Assembly (NCBI RefSeq): GCF_001282115.1
Contig: NZ_LJBR01000111.1
Coordinates: 1-33,738 of the forward strand
Direction of reading: 5' to 3'
From: Streptomyces sp. NRRL B-24085
Lineage (GTDB): Bacteria > Actinomycetota > Actinomycetes > Streptomycetales > Streptomycetaceae
DNA length: 33,738 nt
The notes under the pieces were generated by a model. It worked only from the letters and a program-made list of their open reading frames with translations. It was not told the origin of the DNA and ran no database searches. Each line of letters opens with the position of its first letter. The stretch's first letter is position 1. Positions 8,810 through 18,552 of the stretch are shown one piece after another. The position numbers were made by a program, and so were the translations under genes.

Positions 8810-11041
8810 ATGGAACCGACCGAGAGCGCCGCCCCGGACTCACGGCTGCGCCGGTTCGCCGAAGCGTGGCGGACGAGCCGGTGGTCCGGGCGGCCTTCGG
8901 AGCATCCGGGCGCGGAAGGACGTGCCGGACAGTACACCGCGACCGGCGGCGCCGGCGCCGCCCAGCTCACCGTCGAGCGTGCCCCCGGTGTGCCGGAAGC
9001 CGAAGCCGACCGCCAGCTGTCCTGGCCCGCACTGCCCACGGCGGTCGTCGCCGCGGCCGGGTTCGTACTGGGCGCGGGCTTCTACCGGGCCTTCACCGGC
9101 GGCCACGCGCTGTTCCCGTCCGGCACCGTCGGCTGGTCGCTGGCCGTGCTGACCGGCGTCATCGTGGGCCACCTGGTCGCCCTCGGCCGGGCCCGCTGGT
9201 GGGGCGGCACCGGCTCGGGCGCCGCCTTGACCCTCGCCGTCCTGGTGCTGTACGGCTGGGTGCCCGCCGGCATGGTCAGCCTCACCGTCGTCCTGCTGGT
9301 CGGCATAGCCAGGCGCCACCGCTGGCGGCAGGGCATCCTGCACGGCGCGGTGGACATCCTCGGCATAGCCGCCGGCGCCCTGGTCCTCGCCGCGTTCGGC
9401 CAGTCGCCGTCCGTCGAGACCCCCTGGAACCCCGACACCTGGACCTTCTACACCGGCCCCGAGGTGGTCCTGGTCGCCGTGGCCTACCTCGCGGTCACCC
9501 GGGCCCTGGGCTGGTACCTGCACTCCTCCCGCCACGCCGGTCTGCCCACCGTGGCCCGCACCGCCCTGGTCAGACAGGGTCTGGTCGCGGTCGCCCTGCT
9601 CGGCATCGCCCCGCTGGTGTGCGTGGTCGCCACCGCCAAGCCGGTGCTGCTCCCGCTGTTCGCGATCCCCCTGATCGCCCTCGACTCCACCCTGTGGATG
9701 GCCCGGGCCCGCGCCGAGGAACAGCTGCGTGACCCGCTGACCGGACTGCCCAACCGCCAGTGGCTCCTGGAGCGCATCTGGTCCGCCCTGGACGACGCCG
9801 AGCGCATCGGCGCTCGGTCCGCCCTGATGCTCATCGACCTCGACCGCTTCCGCTCGGTCAACGACACCCTGGGCCATCTCGCCGGTGACCGGCTCCTGCT
9901 GCAGATCGCCGACCGGCTGCGGATCGCCCTGCCGCGCGGCGCGGAGGCGGCCCGGCTCGGCGGGGACGAGTTCGCCGTCTTACTGCCGGTCGCCGACTCC
10001 ACGACCTCCGCGACCCGGGTCGCCCGCAACCTGGTCGCAGCCCTCAGCTCCCCGCTCGACCTCGACGGACTCACCCTCGTCCTGGAGGCCAGCGCCGGCG
10101 TCGCCGTCTTCCCCGACCACGCCGTGGACGCCGAGGGCCTGCTGCGGCGGGCCGACGTGGCGATGTACCAGGCCAAGCGGGACCGCACGGGCGTGGAGGT
10201 CTACGAGTCCAAGCGGGACTCCAACACCCCCGACCGGCTCGGGCTGCTCGGCGACCTGCGCCGCGCGCTGGACGCGCACGAGGTGCAACTGCACTACCAG
10301 CCCAAGGTCCGCTTCGACGGACAGGTCGCCGGTCTGGAGGCCCTCGTCCGCTGGGTGCACCCGGAGCGCGGCAAGGTGCCGCCGGACGAGTTCATCGCGA
10401 TCGCCGAGTCGTCCGGCCTGATGCCCCACCTCACCGAGTACGTCCTCGACACGGCCCTCGCCCAGGTCGCCGAGTGGCGCGCACAGGGCCTGCACGTGCC
10501 GGTGGCGGTCAACGTCTCCCCGCGTGACGTCCACACCCCCGGCTTCGCCGGCTCGGTCGCCGCGCGCCTCGCCCGGCACGGCGTCCCGGCGGGAGCGCTC
10601 CAACTGGAGATCACCGAGCACGTCCTGCTGGAGGACCCCTCCCGGGCCGCGGACACCCTCGCCGCACTGACCGGGCACGGCGTGAAGATGTCCCTGGACG
10701 ACTTCGGCACCGGCTACTCCTCCCTGGTCCACCTGCGCCGCCTCCCCGTCAGCGAACTGAAGATCGACCGCTCCTTCGTGGCCAAGCTGGCCGTCGACAC
10801 CGAGGACGCGGAGATCGTCCGCTGCACGGTCGACCTCGCCCACTCCCTGGGCCTCCTGGTCGTGGCGGAGGGCGTCGAGGACGACGAGACCTGGGAGCGC
10901 CTGCGCGACATGGGCTGCGACGCCGTACAGGGCTGGCTGGTCGCGGCGGCGATGCCCCCGGAGGAGACGACGGCGTGGCTGCTGGCCCGGGGGTCGCGGG
11001 GCTGGCAGCGACCCAGGGCGGCGCTGCCCGCAGCGGAGTGA
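8810..11041 (+). CDS. rmdB: Membrane GGDEF-EAL protein, c-di-GMP phosphodiesterase RmdB
   Basis: A 743-residue integral membrane protein with an N-terminal block of about seven hydrophobic helices (residues 60-295), a GGDEF domain (about 305-470) and an EAL domain (about 480-730). GGDEF is intact at 384-388, but the inhibitory RxxD site upstream is absent. The EAL domain keeps its catalytic signature: EAL at 510-512, [29 protein letters not shown] and AEGVE. So c-di-GMP hydrolysis to pGpG is expected. The symbol rests on position next to ligA, as for S. coelicolor RmdB, a phosphodiesterase linked to development. The codon for Leu391 is TTA (9980-9982). ATG chosen for GAGAGGG 6 nt upstream; an ATG at 8765 would add 15 residues. 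Confidence 0.9.
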   Translation: MEPTESAAPDSRLRRFAEAWRTSRWSGRPSEHPGAEGRAGQYTATGGAGAAQLTVERAPGVPEAEADRQLSWPALPTAVVAAAGFVLGAGFYRAFTGGHALFPSGTVGWSLAVLTGVIVGHLVALGRARWWGGTGSGAALTLAVLVLYGWVPAGMVSLTVVLLVGIARRHRWRQGILHGAVDILGIAAGALVLAAFGQSPSVETPWNPDTWTFYTGPEVVLVAVAYLAVTRALGWYLHSSRHAGLPTVARTALVRQGLVAVALLGIAPLVCVVATAKPVLLPLFAIPLIALDSTLWMARARAEEQLRDPLTGLPNRQWLLERIWSALDDAERIGARSALMLIDLDRFRSVNDTLGHLAGDRLLLQIADRLRIALPRGAEAARLGGDEFAVLLPVADSTTSATRVARNLVAALSSPLDLDGLTLVLEASAGVAVFPDHAVDAEGLLRRADVAMYQAKRDRTGVEVYESKRDSNTPDRLGLLGDLRRALDAHEVQLHYQPKVRFDGQVAGLEALVRWVHPERGKVPPDEFIAIAESSGLMPHLTEYVLDTALAQVAEWRAQGLHVPVAVNVSPRDVHTPGFAGSVAARLARHGVPAGALQLEITEHVLLEDPSRAADTLAALTGHGVKMSLDDFGTGYSSLVHLRRLPVSELKIDRSFVAKLAVDTEDAEIVRCTVDLAHSLGLLVVAEGVEDDETWERLRDMGCDAVQGWLVAAAMPPEETTAWLLARGSRGWQRPRAALPAAE

Positions 11042-11068
11042 ACATTCCAGCCCACGTGCACGGCATTC

Positions 11069-11121
11069 GCCTTCAGGGGCGCGGGGAACTGCGCGACAAG
11101 CCACGACGTACCCGCAGCCGC
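11069..11121 (+). repeat. Probable dispersed Streptomyces intergenic repeat
   Basis: The stretch around GGGGCGCGGGGAACTGCGCG (11076-11095), followed by a GACAAGCCACGACG-like tail and CCCGCAGCC, resembles a short element I have seen repeatedly between genes in Streptomyces genomes. A GCGC...GCGC stem is visible. There is only one copy in this window, so the repeat nature rests on recall. Confidence 0.5.
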
Positions 11122-11182
11122 TCGACGACGGACTCGGGCACCCCCTCGCGAATCCGTTTAACAGCCAGAGGCACCCGCCCCA

Positions 11183-11188
11183 TAGGAT
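11183..11188 (+). promoter_or_regulatory. Putative -10 box (TAGGAT) of the gat operon
   Basis: TAGGAT fits the HrdB -10 consensus and lies 40 bp before gatC, giving a leader of about 35 nt that contains the AGAGGA ribosome binding site. An AT-richer patch (GTTTAAC) lies upstream, but the -35 is not convincing. Confidence 0.4.
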
Positions 11189-11228
11189 TGGCCCCAAACC
11201 ACACGCACTCACCCCAGAGGATCGCTGC

Positions 11229-11525
11229 ATGCCTGGCATCACGCGCGAGGAGGTCGCCCACCTCGCACGGCTGGCGCGTCTGGAGCTGAAGCCCGAAGAG
11301 CTCGAGCACTTCGCGGGACAGCTCGACGACATCATCGGCGCGGTCGCACGCGTCAGTGAGGTCGCCGACCAAGACGTACCGCCGACCTCGCACCCGCTCC
11401 CGCTGACGAACGTCATGCGGGCGGACGAGGTCCGTCCGTCGCTCACCCCCGAGCAGGCGCTCTCCGGCGCCCCGGCCCAGGAGCAGCAGCGTTTCAAGGT
11501 GCCGCAGATCCTGGGGGAGGACTAA
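11229..11525 (+). CDS. gatC: Asp-tRNA(Asn)/Glu-tRNA(Gln) amidotransferase subunit C
   Basis: Small 98-residue subunit that wraps around GatA and holds the GatCAB complex together. The complex converts Glu-tRNA(Gln), and in many bacteria Asp-tRNA(Asn), to the correct amide form. The sequence has the family pattern: [21 protein letters not shown] at the N-terminus, then [10 protein letters not shown] and a proline-rich belt ([19 protein letters not shown]) ending in a short C-terminal tail. AGAGGA lies 8 nt before the ATG. gatA begins 6 bp after the stop with its ribosome binding site inside the gatC end. Confidence 0.96.
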   Translation: MPGITREEVAHLARLARLELKPEELEHFAGQLDDIIGAVARVSEVADQDVPPTSHPLPLTNVMRADEVRPSLTPEQALSGAPAQEQQRFKVPQILGED

Positions 11526-11531
11526 GAAGCC

Positions 11532-13025
11532 ATGACGGACATCATCAAGCTCACGGCCGCCGAGACCGCCGAGAAGATCGCCTCCGGCGAGCTCACCGCG
11601 GTCCAGGTCACCGAGGCCCACCTGGCCCGTATCGAGGCCGTCGACGAGAAGGTGCACGCCTTCCTGCACGTCGACCGCGAGGGCGCGCTGGCGCAGGCCC
11701 GTGCCGTCGACGAGAAGCGCGAGCGGGGCGAGAAGCTCGGGCCGCTGGCCGGTGTGCCCCTCGCGCTGAAGGACATCTTCACCACCGAGGGCATCCCGAC
11801 GACCGTCGGTTCCAAGATCCTCGAGGGCTGGATCCCGCCGTACGACGCGACCCTCACCAAGCGGCTCAAGGCCGCCGACGTCGTCATCCTCGGCAAGACC
11901 AACATGGACGAGTTCGCCATGGGGTCCTCCACCGAGAACAGCGCCTACGGCCCGACCGGCAACCCCTGGGACCTCACCCGGATCCCCGGCGGCTCCGGCG
12001 GCGGCTCCTCGGCCGCGCTGGCCGCGCACATGGCGCCCCTCGCCATCGGCACCGACACCGGCGGCTCGATCCGCCAGCCGGCCGCCGTCACCGGCACGGT
12101 CGGCGTCAAGCCGACGTACGGCGCGGTCTCCCGCTACGGCATGGTCGCCTTCTCCTCCTCCCTCGACCAGGGCGGGCCCTGCGCCCGTACGGTCCTGGAC
12201 GCGGCGCTCCTTCACGAGGTCATCGCCGGGCACGACCCGATGGACTCCACCTCGATCGACGCGCCGGTCCCGCCGGTCGTCGAGGCCGCCCGCAACGGCA
12301 GCGTCACCGGCATGCGCGTCGGTGTCGTCAAGCAGTTCCGCGGCGAGGGCTACCAGGCCGGCGTCATCCAGCGCTTCGACGAGTCGGTCGCCCTCCTCAA
12401 GGAGCTGGGCGCCGAGATCGTCGAACTGGACTGCCCGTCCTTCGACCTGGCGCTGTCCGCGTACTACTTGATCGCGCCCTCCGAGTGCTCCTCCAACCTC
12501 GCCCGCTTCGACGGCCTGCGCTACGGCCTGCGGACCGGCGACGACGGCAGCCACTCGGCCGAGGAGGTCACCTCCCTCACCCGTGAGGCGGGCTTCGGCC
12601 CCGAGGTCAAGCGCCGGATCATGCTCGGCACGTACGCCCTGTCGAGCGGGTACTACGACGCCTACTACGGCTCCGCGCAGAAGGTCCGCACGCTGATCAC
12701 GCGCGACTTCGAGAAGGCGTTCGAGCAGGTCGACGTGATCGTCTCGCCGACGACTCCGACCACCGCCTTCCCGATCGGCGAGCGCGCCGACGACCCGATG
12801 GCGATGTACCTGGCCGACCTGTGCACCATCCCGACCAACCTGGCGGGCAACGCGGCGATGTCGCTGCCGTGCGGCCTCGCCCCGGAGGACAACCTCCCGG
12901 TCGGTCTGCAGATCATCGCCCCGGCCCTGAAGGACGACCGCCTCTACAAGGTCGGCGCCGCCGTCGAGGCCGCCTTCGTGGAAAGGTGGGGCCACCCGCT
13001 CCTGGAGGAGGCACCGTCGCTGTGA
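11532..13025 (+). CDS. gatA: Asp-tRNA(Asn)/Glu-tRNA(Gln) amidotransferase subunit A (amidase)
   Basis: A 497-residue glutaminase subunit that releases ammonia from glutamine for GatB. It belongs to the amidase-signature family with an intact Ser-cisSer-Lys triad: Lys80 in PLALKD, Ser155 in the GGSGGGSS loop and the nucleophile Ser179 in [26 protein letters not shown] (123-137) is characteristic of GatA rather than of general amidases. GGAGGA at 11516-11521 serves the ATG. The stop overlaps the next start by 4 bp (GTGA), so the following small gene is translationally coupled. Confidence 0.97.
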   Translation: MTDIIKLTAAETAEKIASGELTAVQVTEAHLARIEAVDEKVHAFLHVDREGALAQARAVDEKRERGEKLGPLAGVPLALKDIFTTEGIPTTVGSKILEGWIPPYDATLTKRLKAADVVILGKTNMDEFAMGSSTENSAYGPTGNPWDLTRIPGGSGGGSSAALAAHMAPLAIGTDTGGSIRQPAAVTGTVGVKPTYGAVSRYGMVAFSSSLDQGGPCARTVLDAALLHEVIAGHDPMDSTSIDAPVPPVVEAARNGSVTGMRVGVVKQFRGEGYQAGVIQRFDESVALLKELGAEIVELDCPSFDLALSAYYLIAPSECSSNLARFDGLRYGLRTGDDGSHSAEEVTSLTREAGFGPEVKRRIMLGTYALSSGYYDAYYGSAQKVRTLITRDFEKAFEQVDVIVSPTTPTTAFPIGERADDPMAMYLADLCTIPTNLAGNAAMSLPCGLAPEDNLPVGLQIIAPALKDDRLYKVGAAVEAAFVERWGHPLLEEAPSL

Positions 13026-13261
13026 GCAAGCTGAACAAGGCGAAGGACTTCAAGAAGTCCAAGTCCGGCACGTACCTGTCCATCGCCACCACGGCGTTCG
13101 GCGCCATCGGCGTCGCCAAGCGGCTCAGGAAGGCGCGCGCCGAGAACGACACGCTGGTCCTGATCGACGCGACCGTGGCCGCCGTCGCCGTCGTCACCGG
13201 CCTCGCCGTCCTGTACCGCGAGCTGAAGCGGCTGGGCGACGACGACGTCCTGCTGGGCTGA
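13022..13261 (+). CDS. Small membrane protein inside the gat operon (unknown function)
   Basis: A 79-residue protein I cannot assign. It has a basic N-terminus ([15 protein letters not shown]), a short hydrophobic or amphipathic stretch (about 18-32), a basic RLRKAR turn, one clear transmembrane helix (about 44-64) and a charged tail ending [14 protein letters not shown]. The GTG start overlaps the gatA stop in the GTGA arrangement, and gatB follows after 15 bp, so it is made together with the amidotransferase subunits. Whether it works with GatCAB or is only co-expressed cannot be told. I recall a small gene at the same place in S. coelicolor, which suggests conservation. Confidence 0.8.
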   Translation: MSKLNKAKDFKKSKSGTYLSIATTAFGAIGVAKRLRKARAENDTLVLIDATVAAVAVVTGLAVLYRELKRLGDDDVLLG

Positions 13262-13276
13262 GAGGGAAGTTACACC

Positions 13277-14791
13277 GTGACCACCACGACCGACCTGGTG
13301 TCGTACGAGGACGCTCTCGCGTCGTACGACCCCGTCATGGGCCTCGAGGTCCATGTCGAACTCGGCACCAAGACCAAGATGTTCTGCGGCTGTTCGACCG
13401 AGCTCGGTCAGGACGCCAACACGCAGACCTGCCCCGTCTGCCTCGGCCTGCCCGGCGCCCTCCCGGTCGTCAACGCGACCGGCGTGGAGTCGGCGATCAA
13501 GATCGGTCTCGCGCTGAACTGCGAGATCGCCGAGTGGTGCCGCTTCGCCCGGAAGAACTACTTCTATCCGGACATGCCGAAGAACTTCCAGACCTCCCAG
13601 TACGACGAGCCGATCGCCTTCAACGGCTACCTCGACGTCCAGCTCGAGGACGGCGAGACCTTCCGGGTGCAGATCGAGCGCGCCCACATGGAGGAGGACA
13701 CCGGCAAGTCGACCCACGTGGGCGGCGCGACGGGCCGTATCCACGGCGCCTCGCACTCCCTGCTCGACTACAACCGCGCCGGGATCCCGCTCATCGAGAT
13801 CGTCACCAAGCCGATCGAGGGCGCGGGCGAGCGTGCTCCCGAGGTCGCGCGGGCCTACGTCCGCGAGCTGCGCGAGGTCATCAGGGCGCTCGGCGTCTCC
13901 GAGGCCCGCATGGAGATGGGCCAGATGCGCTGCGACGTGAACCTGTCGCTGCGCCCGCACGGCACCGAGAAGTTCGGCACCCGTTCGGAGACGAAGAACG
14001 TCAACTCGCTGCGGTCCGTGGAGCGCGCGGCCCGCTTCGAGATCCAGCGGCACGCGGCCGTCCTGAGCAGCGGCGGGACGATCGTCCAGGAGACCCGGCA
14101 CTTCCACGAGGACACGGGGTCGACGACCTCGGGCCGGGTGAAGGAGGAGGCCGAGGACTACCGGTACTTCCCCGAGCCGGACCTCGTGCCGGTGGCCCCC
14201 TCGCGCGAGTGGGTCGAACAGATCCGGGCGGCCCTGCCCGAGCTGCCGCTGGTGCGCCGCAACCGGCTCGTCGCCGAGTGGGGCATCACGGCCCTCGACA
14301 TGCAGGCGATCCTCAACGCCGGTGCCCTGGACCTGATCGTCGCCACCATCGACGCCGGAGCCGACGCGGCCTCCGCCCGCAAGTGGTGGATGGGCGAACT
14401 CGCCCGCAGCGCCAACGAGTCCGGCAAGGCGCTCGACGAACTGGCCATCACCCCGGCGCAGGTCGCCCGGGTGACCGAGCTGGTCGCGAAGGGTGACCTG
14501 AACGACAAGCTGGCCCGCCAGGTCATCGAAGGCGTCCTCGCGGGCGAGGGCACCCCGGACGAGGTCGTCGAGAAGCGCGGTCTGAAGGTCGTGTCGGACG
14601 AGGGCGCCCTCGGCACCGCCGTCGACGAGGCCATCGCCGGCAACCCGGGCATCGCCGACAAGATCCGCTCCGGGAAGGTCGCCGCGGCCGGCGCCCTGGT
14701 CGGCGCGGTCATGAAGGCGACCCGCGGTCAGGCCGACGCGGCCCGCGTCAAGGAGCTGATCCTGGAGAAGCTGGGCGTCAGCGAAGGCTGA
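13277..14791 (+). CDS. gatB: Asp-tRNA(Asn)/Glu-tRNA(Gln) amidotransferase subunit B
   Basis: A 504-residue kinase-transamidase subunit that phosphorylates misacylated Glu- or Asp-tRNA and amidates it with ammonia from Gat[10 protein letters not shown] (21-29), the zinc-finger cysteines Cys37, Cys39, Cys52 and Cys55, [22 protein letters not shown] and [14 protein letters not shown] are all GatB hallmarks. The C-terminal helical and YqeY-like tail (about 350-500) contacts tRNA. AGAGGGA lies 9 nt before the GTG start. The gene ends the operon just before a strong hairpin. Confidence 0.97.
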   Translation: MTTTTDLVSYEDALASYDPVMGLEVHVELGTKTKMFCGCSTELGQDANTQTCPVCLGLPGALPVVNATGVESAIKIGLALNCEIAEWCRFARKNYFYPDMPKNFQTSQYDEPIAFNGYLDVQLEDGETFRVQIERAHMEEDTGKSTHVGGATGRIHGASHSLLDYNRAGIPLIEIVTKPIEGAGERAPEVARAYVRELREVIRALGVSEARMEMGQMRCDVNLSLRPHGTEKFGTRSETKNVNSLRSVERAARFEIQRHAAVLSSGGTIVQETRHFHEDTGSTTSGRVKEEAEDYRYFPEPDLVPVAPSREWVEQIRAALPELPLVRRNRLVAEWGITALDMQAILNAGALDLIVATIDAGADAASARKWWMGELARSANESGKALDELAITPAQVARVTELVAKGDLNDKLARQVIEGVLAGEGTPDEVVEKRGLKVVSDEGALGTAVDEAIAGNPGIADKIRSGKVAAAGALVGAVMKATRGQADAARVKELILEKLGVSEG

Positions 14792-14804
14792 GCCGAAGCA
14801 CGCG

Positions 14805-14840
14805 GTACGGCCCCGGAGGACATCGCCTCCGGGGCCGTAC
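14805..14840. terminator. Strong hairpin terminator between gatB and a convergent methyltransferase gene
   Basis: Perfect 15-bp inverted repeat (GTACGGCCCCGGAGG / CCTCCGGGGCCGTAC) with a 6-nt loop ACATCG, starting 13 nt after the gatB stop. Symmetry lets it end transcripts from both directions. No T tract follows. Confidence 0.85.
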
Positions 14841-14856
14841 GGCTGTTCATGGCTGC

Positions 14857-15684
14857 TTACGGCTTTAGCTGCTTACGGCGTCCCACGAGCCGTACGAAGC
14901 CCAGCGAGCGGCCCTCGTCGGCCCGGACCATCTCGCCGACCTCGCGGGCCATCGTGCGGTGGAACTCCTCGGGGCTCTCCTCGGCGACCACCTCGCACCA
15001 CAGCAGCCAGTCGCGCCAGCCGTCCGGCTGCCAGTCGGCCGTCTCCACCTCGACGGCCCCGCCGCGGGTCCAGTGGCGCCGCCACCAGTCGGCGGTGTGG
15101 AAGCACCAGAAGTCGGGCTGCCACCACTGCTTGAGGTGTTCCGGCGGCTCGGTGCCGTCCGGCTCCTCCCGCAGCGCCGGCACCACGACCCCGATCCGCC
15201 CGCCCGGCTTCAGCAGCCGGGTCAGCGTGGGCAGGTAGAGGTCGTCCGTGCCGAAGTACTGGTACGCGTCGATGCTCACGATCGCGTCGAAGCTGCCCTC
15301 GGCGAACGGCAGGTCGTGCGCCTCGGTGTGCACGGGCAGCACCCGGTCGGCGAACCCGGCCTCGGCGATGCGCCGCGCGTTCTCGTCCGGCCTTACCCAC
15401 AGGTCGGCCGCGGTGACCTGGACGTCGTACTCCCGGGCCAAGAAGACCGAGGTCATCGCCCGGCCGCAGCCCAGGTCGAGCACGCGGGCGCAGGGGCGCA
15501 GGGTGTCCAGGCCGAGGGCCGGCGCGAGCCACTCCAGCAGCCACAGCGCGTTCGGGCCCATCTGGTTCTCGATGACCCAGCGGACGTCGTAGCTGTTGCT
15601 GCGGGGGTAGCGGGCCTGCGTCAGCCGTCGGGTGAGGTCCTCATTCGAGGTCTGCGAGGTCCTCGGGGTGATGTCGTTCGGCAT
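14857..15684 (-). CDS. Class I SAM-dependent methyltransferase
   Basis: A 275-residue methyltransferase; the substrate is not recognisable. SAM-binding motif I is VLDLGCGRAMTS (68-79), the acidic end of strand 2 is Asp94 in TAADLW, motif post-II is HDLPFAEGSFDAIVS (123-137), and LLKPGGRIGVVVPAL is the motif III strand. The C-terminal half is rich in tryptophan (WWQPDFWCFHTADWWRRHW region, about 187-206), which may shape a substrate pocket. AAGGAG lies 11 nt before the ATG. It converges on gatB and diverges from the small membrane protein across a 140-bp spacer. Confidence 0.88.
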   Translation of the reverse strand: MPNDITPRTSQTSNEDLTRRLTQARYPRSNSYDVRWVIENQMGPNALWLLEWLAPALGLDTLRPCARVLDLGCGRAMTSVFLAREYDVQVTAADLWVRPDENARRIAEAGFADRVLPVHTEAHDLPFAEGSFDAIVSIDAYQYFGTDDLYLPTLTRLLKPGGRIGVVVPALREEPDGTEPPEHLKQWWQPDFWCFHTADWWRRHWTRGGAVEVETADWQPDGWRDWLLWCEVVAEESPEEFHRTMAREVGEMVRADEGRSLGFVRLVGRRKQLKP

Positions 15685-15810
15685 CGGTGAACGGGCTCCT
15701 TGAGTCCTGAGAGACGGAAAGGGATACGGCGGAGCTCGGTCGGACGCTCAAACAACGCACCTGCTTCGGTCGGGGGCCGGACGGGCCCGGGTTCTCTCAG
15801 CCGAACACGC

Positions 15811-15816
15811 TACGCT
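15811..15816 (+). promoter_or_regulatory. Putative -10 box (TACGCT)
   Basis: TACGCT lies 8 nt before the ATG at 15825, with no ribosome binding site between. This suggests a leaderless or near-leaderless transcript. Confidence 0.45.
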
Positions 15817-15824
15817 CGCCCGCC

Positions 15825-16130
15825 ATGAACGGTCCTCTGAATTCCGAGCCGTCCGACATACAGGAGGAGTACGACAGCCAGGCGCTGGACGCCCGGCGGG
15901 CCCGCTGGACGGCCTCCGGCACCGGCGCCCTGCTGGCCCTCGCCGGGCTGGCCGCGGCGGCGCTCCGCGCGGCCGGCACCGCCCCCGCGCTGGTGCCCGC
16001 GGCCTACGCCTTCGGTGCCGCGGTGTGCGCGCTCGCCGCGGTCCTGGGCTCCCGGGGACGCACCCGCAGAGCCCTGTGGCTGCTGATCGTCGGCGTCATG
16101 GTGATGGCGCTGGGCGACCAGTTCGACTGA
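15825..16130 (+). CDS. Small membrane protein, unknown function
   Basis: A 101-residue protein I do not recognise. The first 28 residues are polar and acidic (SEPSDIQEEYDSQALDARRARW), followed by three hydrophobic helices (about 31-49, 54-74 and 82-97) and a short DQFD tail. It is transcribed away from the methyltransferase and toward the MmpL gene, but the 193-bp gap to the latter argues against a simple operon. The start is supported by the TACGCT box 8 nt upstream. Confidence 0.7.
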   Translation: MNGPLNSEPSDIQEEYDSQALDARRARWTASGTGALLALAGLAAAALRAAGTAPALVPAAYAFGAAVCALAAVLGSRGRTRRALWLLIVGVMVMALGDQFD

Positions 16131-16152
16131 CGTGACAGAGTGAACGTTACTG

Positions 16153-16180
16153 TCCTGTGATCTGTCTCCCACTCCTGTGA
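16153..16180. promoter_or_regulatory. Direct repeat TCCTGTGA x2, 20 bp apart
   Basis: Two identical 8-mers (16153-16160 and 16173-16180) with starts 20 bp apart sit in the 193-bp region upstream of the MmpL gene. The same-face spacing is what a regulator binding two sites would use. The region also has an imperfect inverted repeat around GTGAACGTTAC. No clear -10/-35 pair was identified. Confidence 0.3.
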
Positions 16181-16323
16181 ATAAGCGCACGATGGCGGTA
16201 AACGATCACTTTTGCCTGCAAGAGTGGTCCAGGCATTGCTCATGCGTTCTTTGCGGGCGGTTCACCTCATGAACGACTGTTCCCGGTCAAAGATCCACAA
16301 TTCACCACCCTGGGAGCACGTTC

Positions 16324-18552
16324 GTGGCAGCCCTCGCACGCTGGTGTGTCCGACGACGCCTGGTCGTCGTCCTCCTGTGGCTCCTCGCCCTCGGCGGGGT
16401 CAGCGCGGGTGCCGCCGTCGCCGGGTCCGCGTACTCGAACGACTACGAGGTCCCGGGCACCGAGTCGGGCCGCGCCACCCAGCTGCTCGAACACGGCTTC
16501 CCCGACCTCGGCGGCGACAGCGACACGGTCGTCTGGCACGTCACCTCGGGCTCCGTCCGGGACGCCGACGTCGAGCAGACGATGACCACCGCCCTGGGCG
16601 AGATCGCGGACCTGCCCGGGGTGAGCGCCGTGGTCAGCCCGTACGACGACGCGGGCGCCGGCCGGGTCAGCGCCGACGGGCACACCGCGTACGCCACCGT
16701 CACCTTCGCCGACTCGGCCGAGGACATCCACGCCTCCGAGGCCAGGGCCGTCGTGAAGACCGCCAAGGCCGCGGAGGCCGACGGGCTCCAGGTGGAGCTG
16801 GGCGGCAGCGCCATCGCCCTCACCGAACCCTCGGGCGGGCACGTCGCCGAGGTCGTCGGGGTCCTCGTGGCCGCCGTCGTGCTGTTCCTGGCCTTCGGTT
16901 CGCTCGCCGCCTCGCTGCTGCCCATCGCCACCGCCCTGGTCGGCGTGGGCACCGCCTGGGCGGGCATCGTGCTGCTCGGGCACACCATGACCGTCGCCGA
17001 CTTCGCGCCCATGCTCGGCATGCTGATCGGACTCGGCGTCGGCATCGACTACGCGCTCTTCATCGTCACCAGACACCGGCGCGGCCTCAAACGCGGGCTG
17101 GGCGTCGCCGAGTCCGTCGAGAACGCCGTCACCACCACCGGGCGCGCGGTCGTCTTCGCGGGTGCCACCGTTTGCATCGCCCTGCTGGGCATGCTGATCC
17201 TGCGGCTCGGCTTCCTCAACGGCGTCGCGATCGCCGCCTCCCTGACCGTCGTCCTCACGGTCGCCGCGTCCGTGACCCTGCTGCCCGCCCTCCTTTCCCT
17301 CATCGGCATGCGCGCCCTGAGCCGGCGCGAGCGGCGCCGGCTCGCCGAGCACGGGCCCGAGCCGGAACTGCCGACCGGGTTCGCCCACCGCTGGTCCGCG
17401 TTCGTGGAACGGCACCCCAAGCTGCTCGGCGGGATCGCCCTGCTGGTTGTCACCGTCCTCGCCCTGCCCACGCTCGGCCTCCGGCTCGGCACCTCCGACC
17501 AGGGCAACGACCCGAGGTCCTCGACCACCCGGCAGGCCTACGACCTCCTCGCCGAGGGCTTCGGCCCCGGCGTCAACGGTCCGCTGACCCTGGTGACCCC
17601 CGTCGCGGGCGCCGAGGACAGACTCCGCCTCGACAACCTCGACGCCACCCTGCGCACCACCGAGGGCATCGCGTCCACCAGCCCGGTCAGCTACGACGCC
17701 GGCGGCGACCTCGCCTACTTCACGATCGTCCCCGACTCCGCCCCGCAGTCCCGGCAGACCAGCGACCTCGTGGACCGGCTGCGCACCGAGGTGCTGCCGC
17801 GCGCCGAGACCGGCACCTCCCTCGACATCCACGTCGGCGGGATGACCGCCTCGTACGACGACTTCGCCGATGTCATCGTCGGCAAGCTGCCCCTGTTCGT
17901 CGGCGTCGTCATCGGCCTGGGCTGTCTGCTGCTCCTGCTCGCCTTCCGCTCCGTCGGCATCCCGCTGAAGGCCGCCGCGATGAACGTCGCCGCCGTCGCC
18001 GCCGCCTTCGGGGTGGTCGTGGCGATCTTCCAGTGGGGCTGGGGGAGCGAACTGCTGGGGCTGGGCCGCGCCGGGCCCATCGAGCCCTTCCTGCCCGTGA
18101 TCATGGTCTCGGTCCTCTTCGGGCTCTCCATGGACTACCAGGTCTTCCTGGTCAGCCGGATGTACGAGGAGTGGCTGGAGACCGGCGACAACCGGCGGGC
18201 CGTGCGTGTCGGCCTCGCCGAGACCAGCCGGGTGATCAACTCCGCCGCGGTCATCATGATCTCCGTCTTCCTCGCCTTCGTCCTCAGCGGCGACCGCGTG
18301 ATCGCCATGTTCGGCATCGCGCTCGCCGCCGCCGTGGCCCTCGACGCCTTCGTCCTCCGCACGCTCCTCGTCCCCGCCCTCATGCACCTGCTCGGCGGCG
18401 CCAACTGGTGGCTGCCCGGCTGGCTGGACCGCCGCATGCCCCGCATCAGCATCGAACCGCCCGAGTGCCGCGCCGCGCATGAAAGGCTGGACGCGGTCGT
18501 GGAGCAACTGGAGAAGGAGCGGGACGGGGATGTACGCGATATCGCTGGGTGA
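16324..18552 (+). CDS. MMPL-family (RND) transporter
   Basis: A 742-residue inner-membrane exporter, expected to be driven by the proton gradient; actinobacterial relatives move lipids or hydrophobic compounds. It shows the RND duplication: an N-terminal helix (13-33), an extracytoplasmic domain (about 35-180), helices 2-6 with GLGVGIDYALFIVTRHR near 238-254, then a second half with an extracytoplasmic domain (about 390-520) and GLSMDYQVFLVSRMYEEW near 600-617. The paired Asp-Tyr motifs are the proton-relay residues of MmpL proteins. GTG is chosen for GGGAG 7 nt upstream. It overlaps the next gene by 23 bp. Confidence 0.92.
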   Translation: MAALARWCVRRRLVVVLLWLLALGGVSAGAAVAGSAYSNDYEVPGTESGRATQLLEHGFPDLGGDSDTVVWHVTSGSVRDADVEQTMTTALGEIADLPGVSAVVSPYDDAGAGRVSADGHTAYATVTFADSAEDIHASEARAVVKTAKAAEADGLQVELGGSAIALTEPSGGHVAEVVGVLVAAVVLFLAFGSLAASLLPIATALVGVGTAWAGIVLLGHTMTVADFAPMLGMLIGLGVGIDYALFIVTRHRRGLKRGLGVAESVENAVTTTGRAVVFAGATVCIALLGMLILRLGFLNGVAIAASLTVVLTVAASVTLLPALLSLIGMRALSRRERRRLAEHGPEPELPTGFAHRWSAFVERHPKLLGGIALLVVTVLALPTLGLRLGTSDQGNDPRSSTTRQAYDLLAEGFGPGVNGPLTLVTPVAGAEDRLRLDNLDATLRTTEGIASTSPVSYDAGGDLAYFTIVPDSAPQSRQTSDLVDRLRTEVLPRAETGTSLDIHVGGMTASYDDFADVIVGKLPLFVGVVIGLGCLLLLLAFRSVGIPLKAAAMNVAAVAAAFGVVVAIFQWGWGSELLGLGRAGPIEPFLPVIMVSVLFGLSMDYQVFLVSRMYEEWLETGDNRRAVRVGLAETSRVINSAAVIMISVFLAFVLSGDRVIAMFGIALAAAVALDAFVLRTLLVPALMHLLGGANWWLPGWLDRRMPRISIEPPECRAAHERLDAVVEQLEKERDGDVRDIAG

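Noticed and set aside
15707..15800. 8-bp inverted repeat CTGAGAGA / TCTCTCAG across the methyltransferase divergent region
   Set aside because: The arms lie about 80 bp apart with nothing else symmetrical; may be chance.
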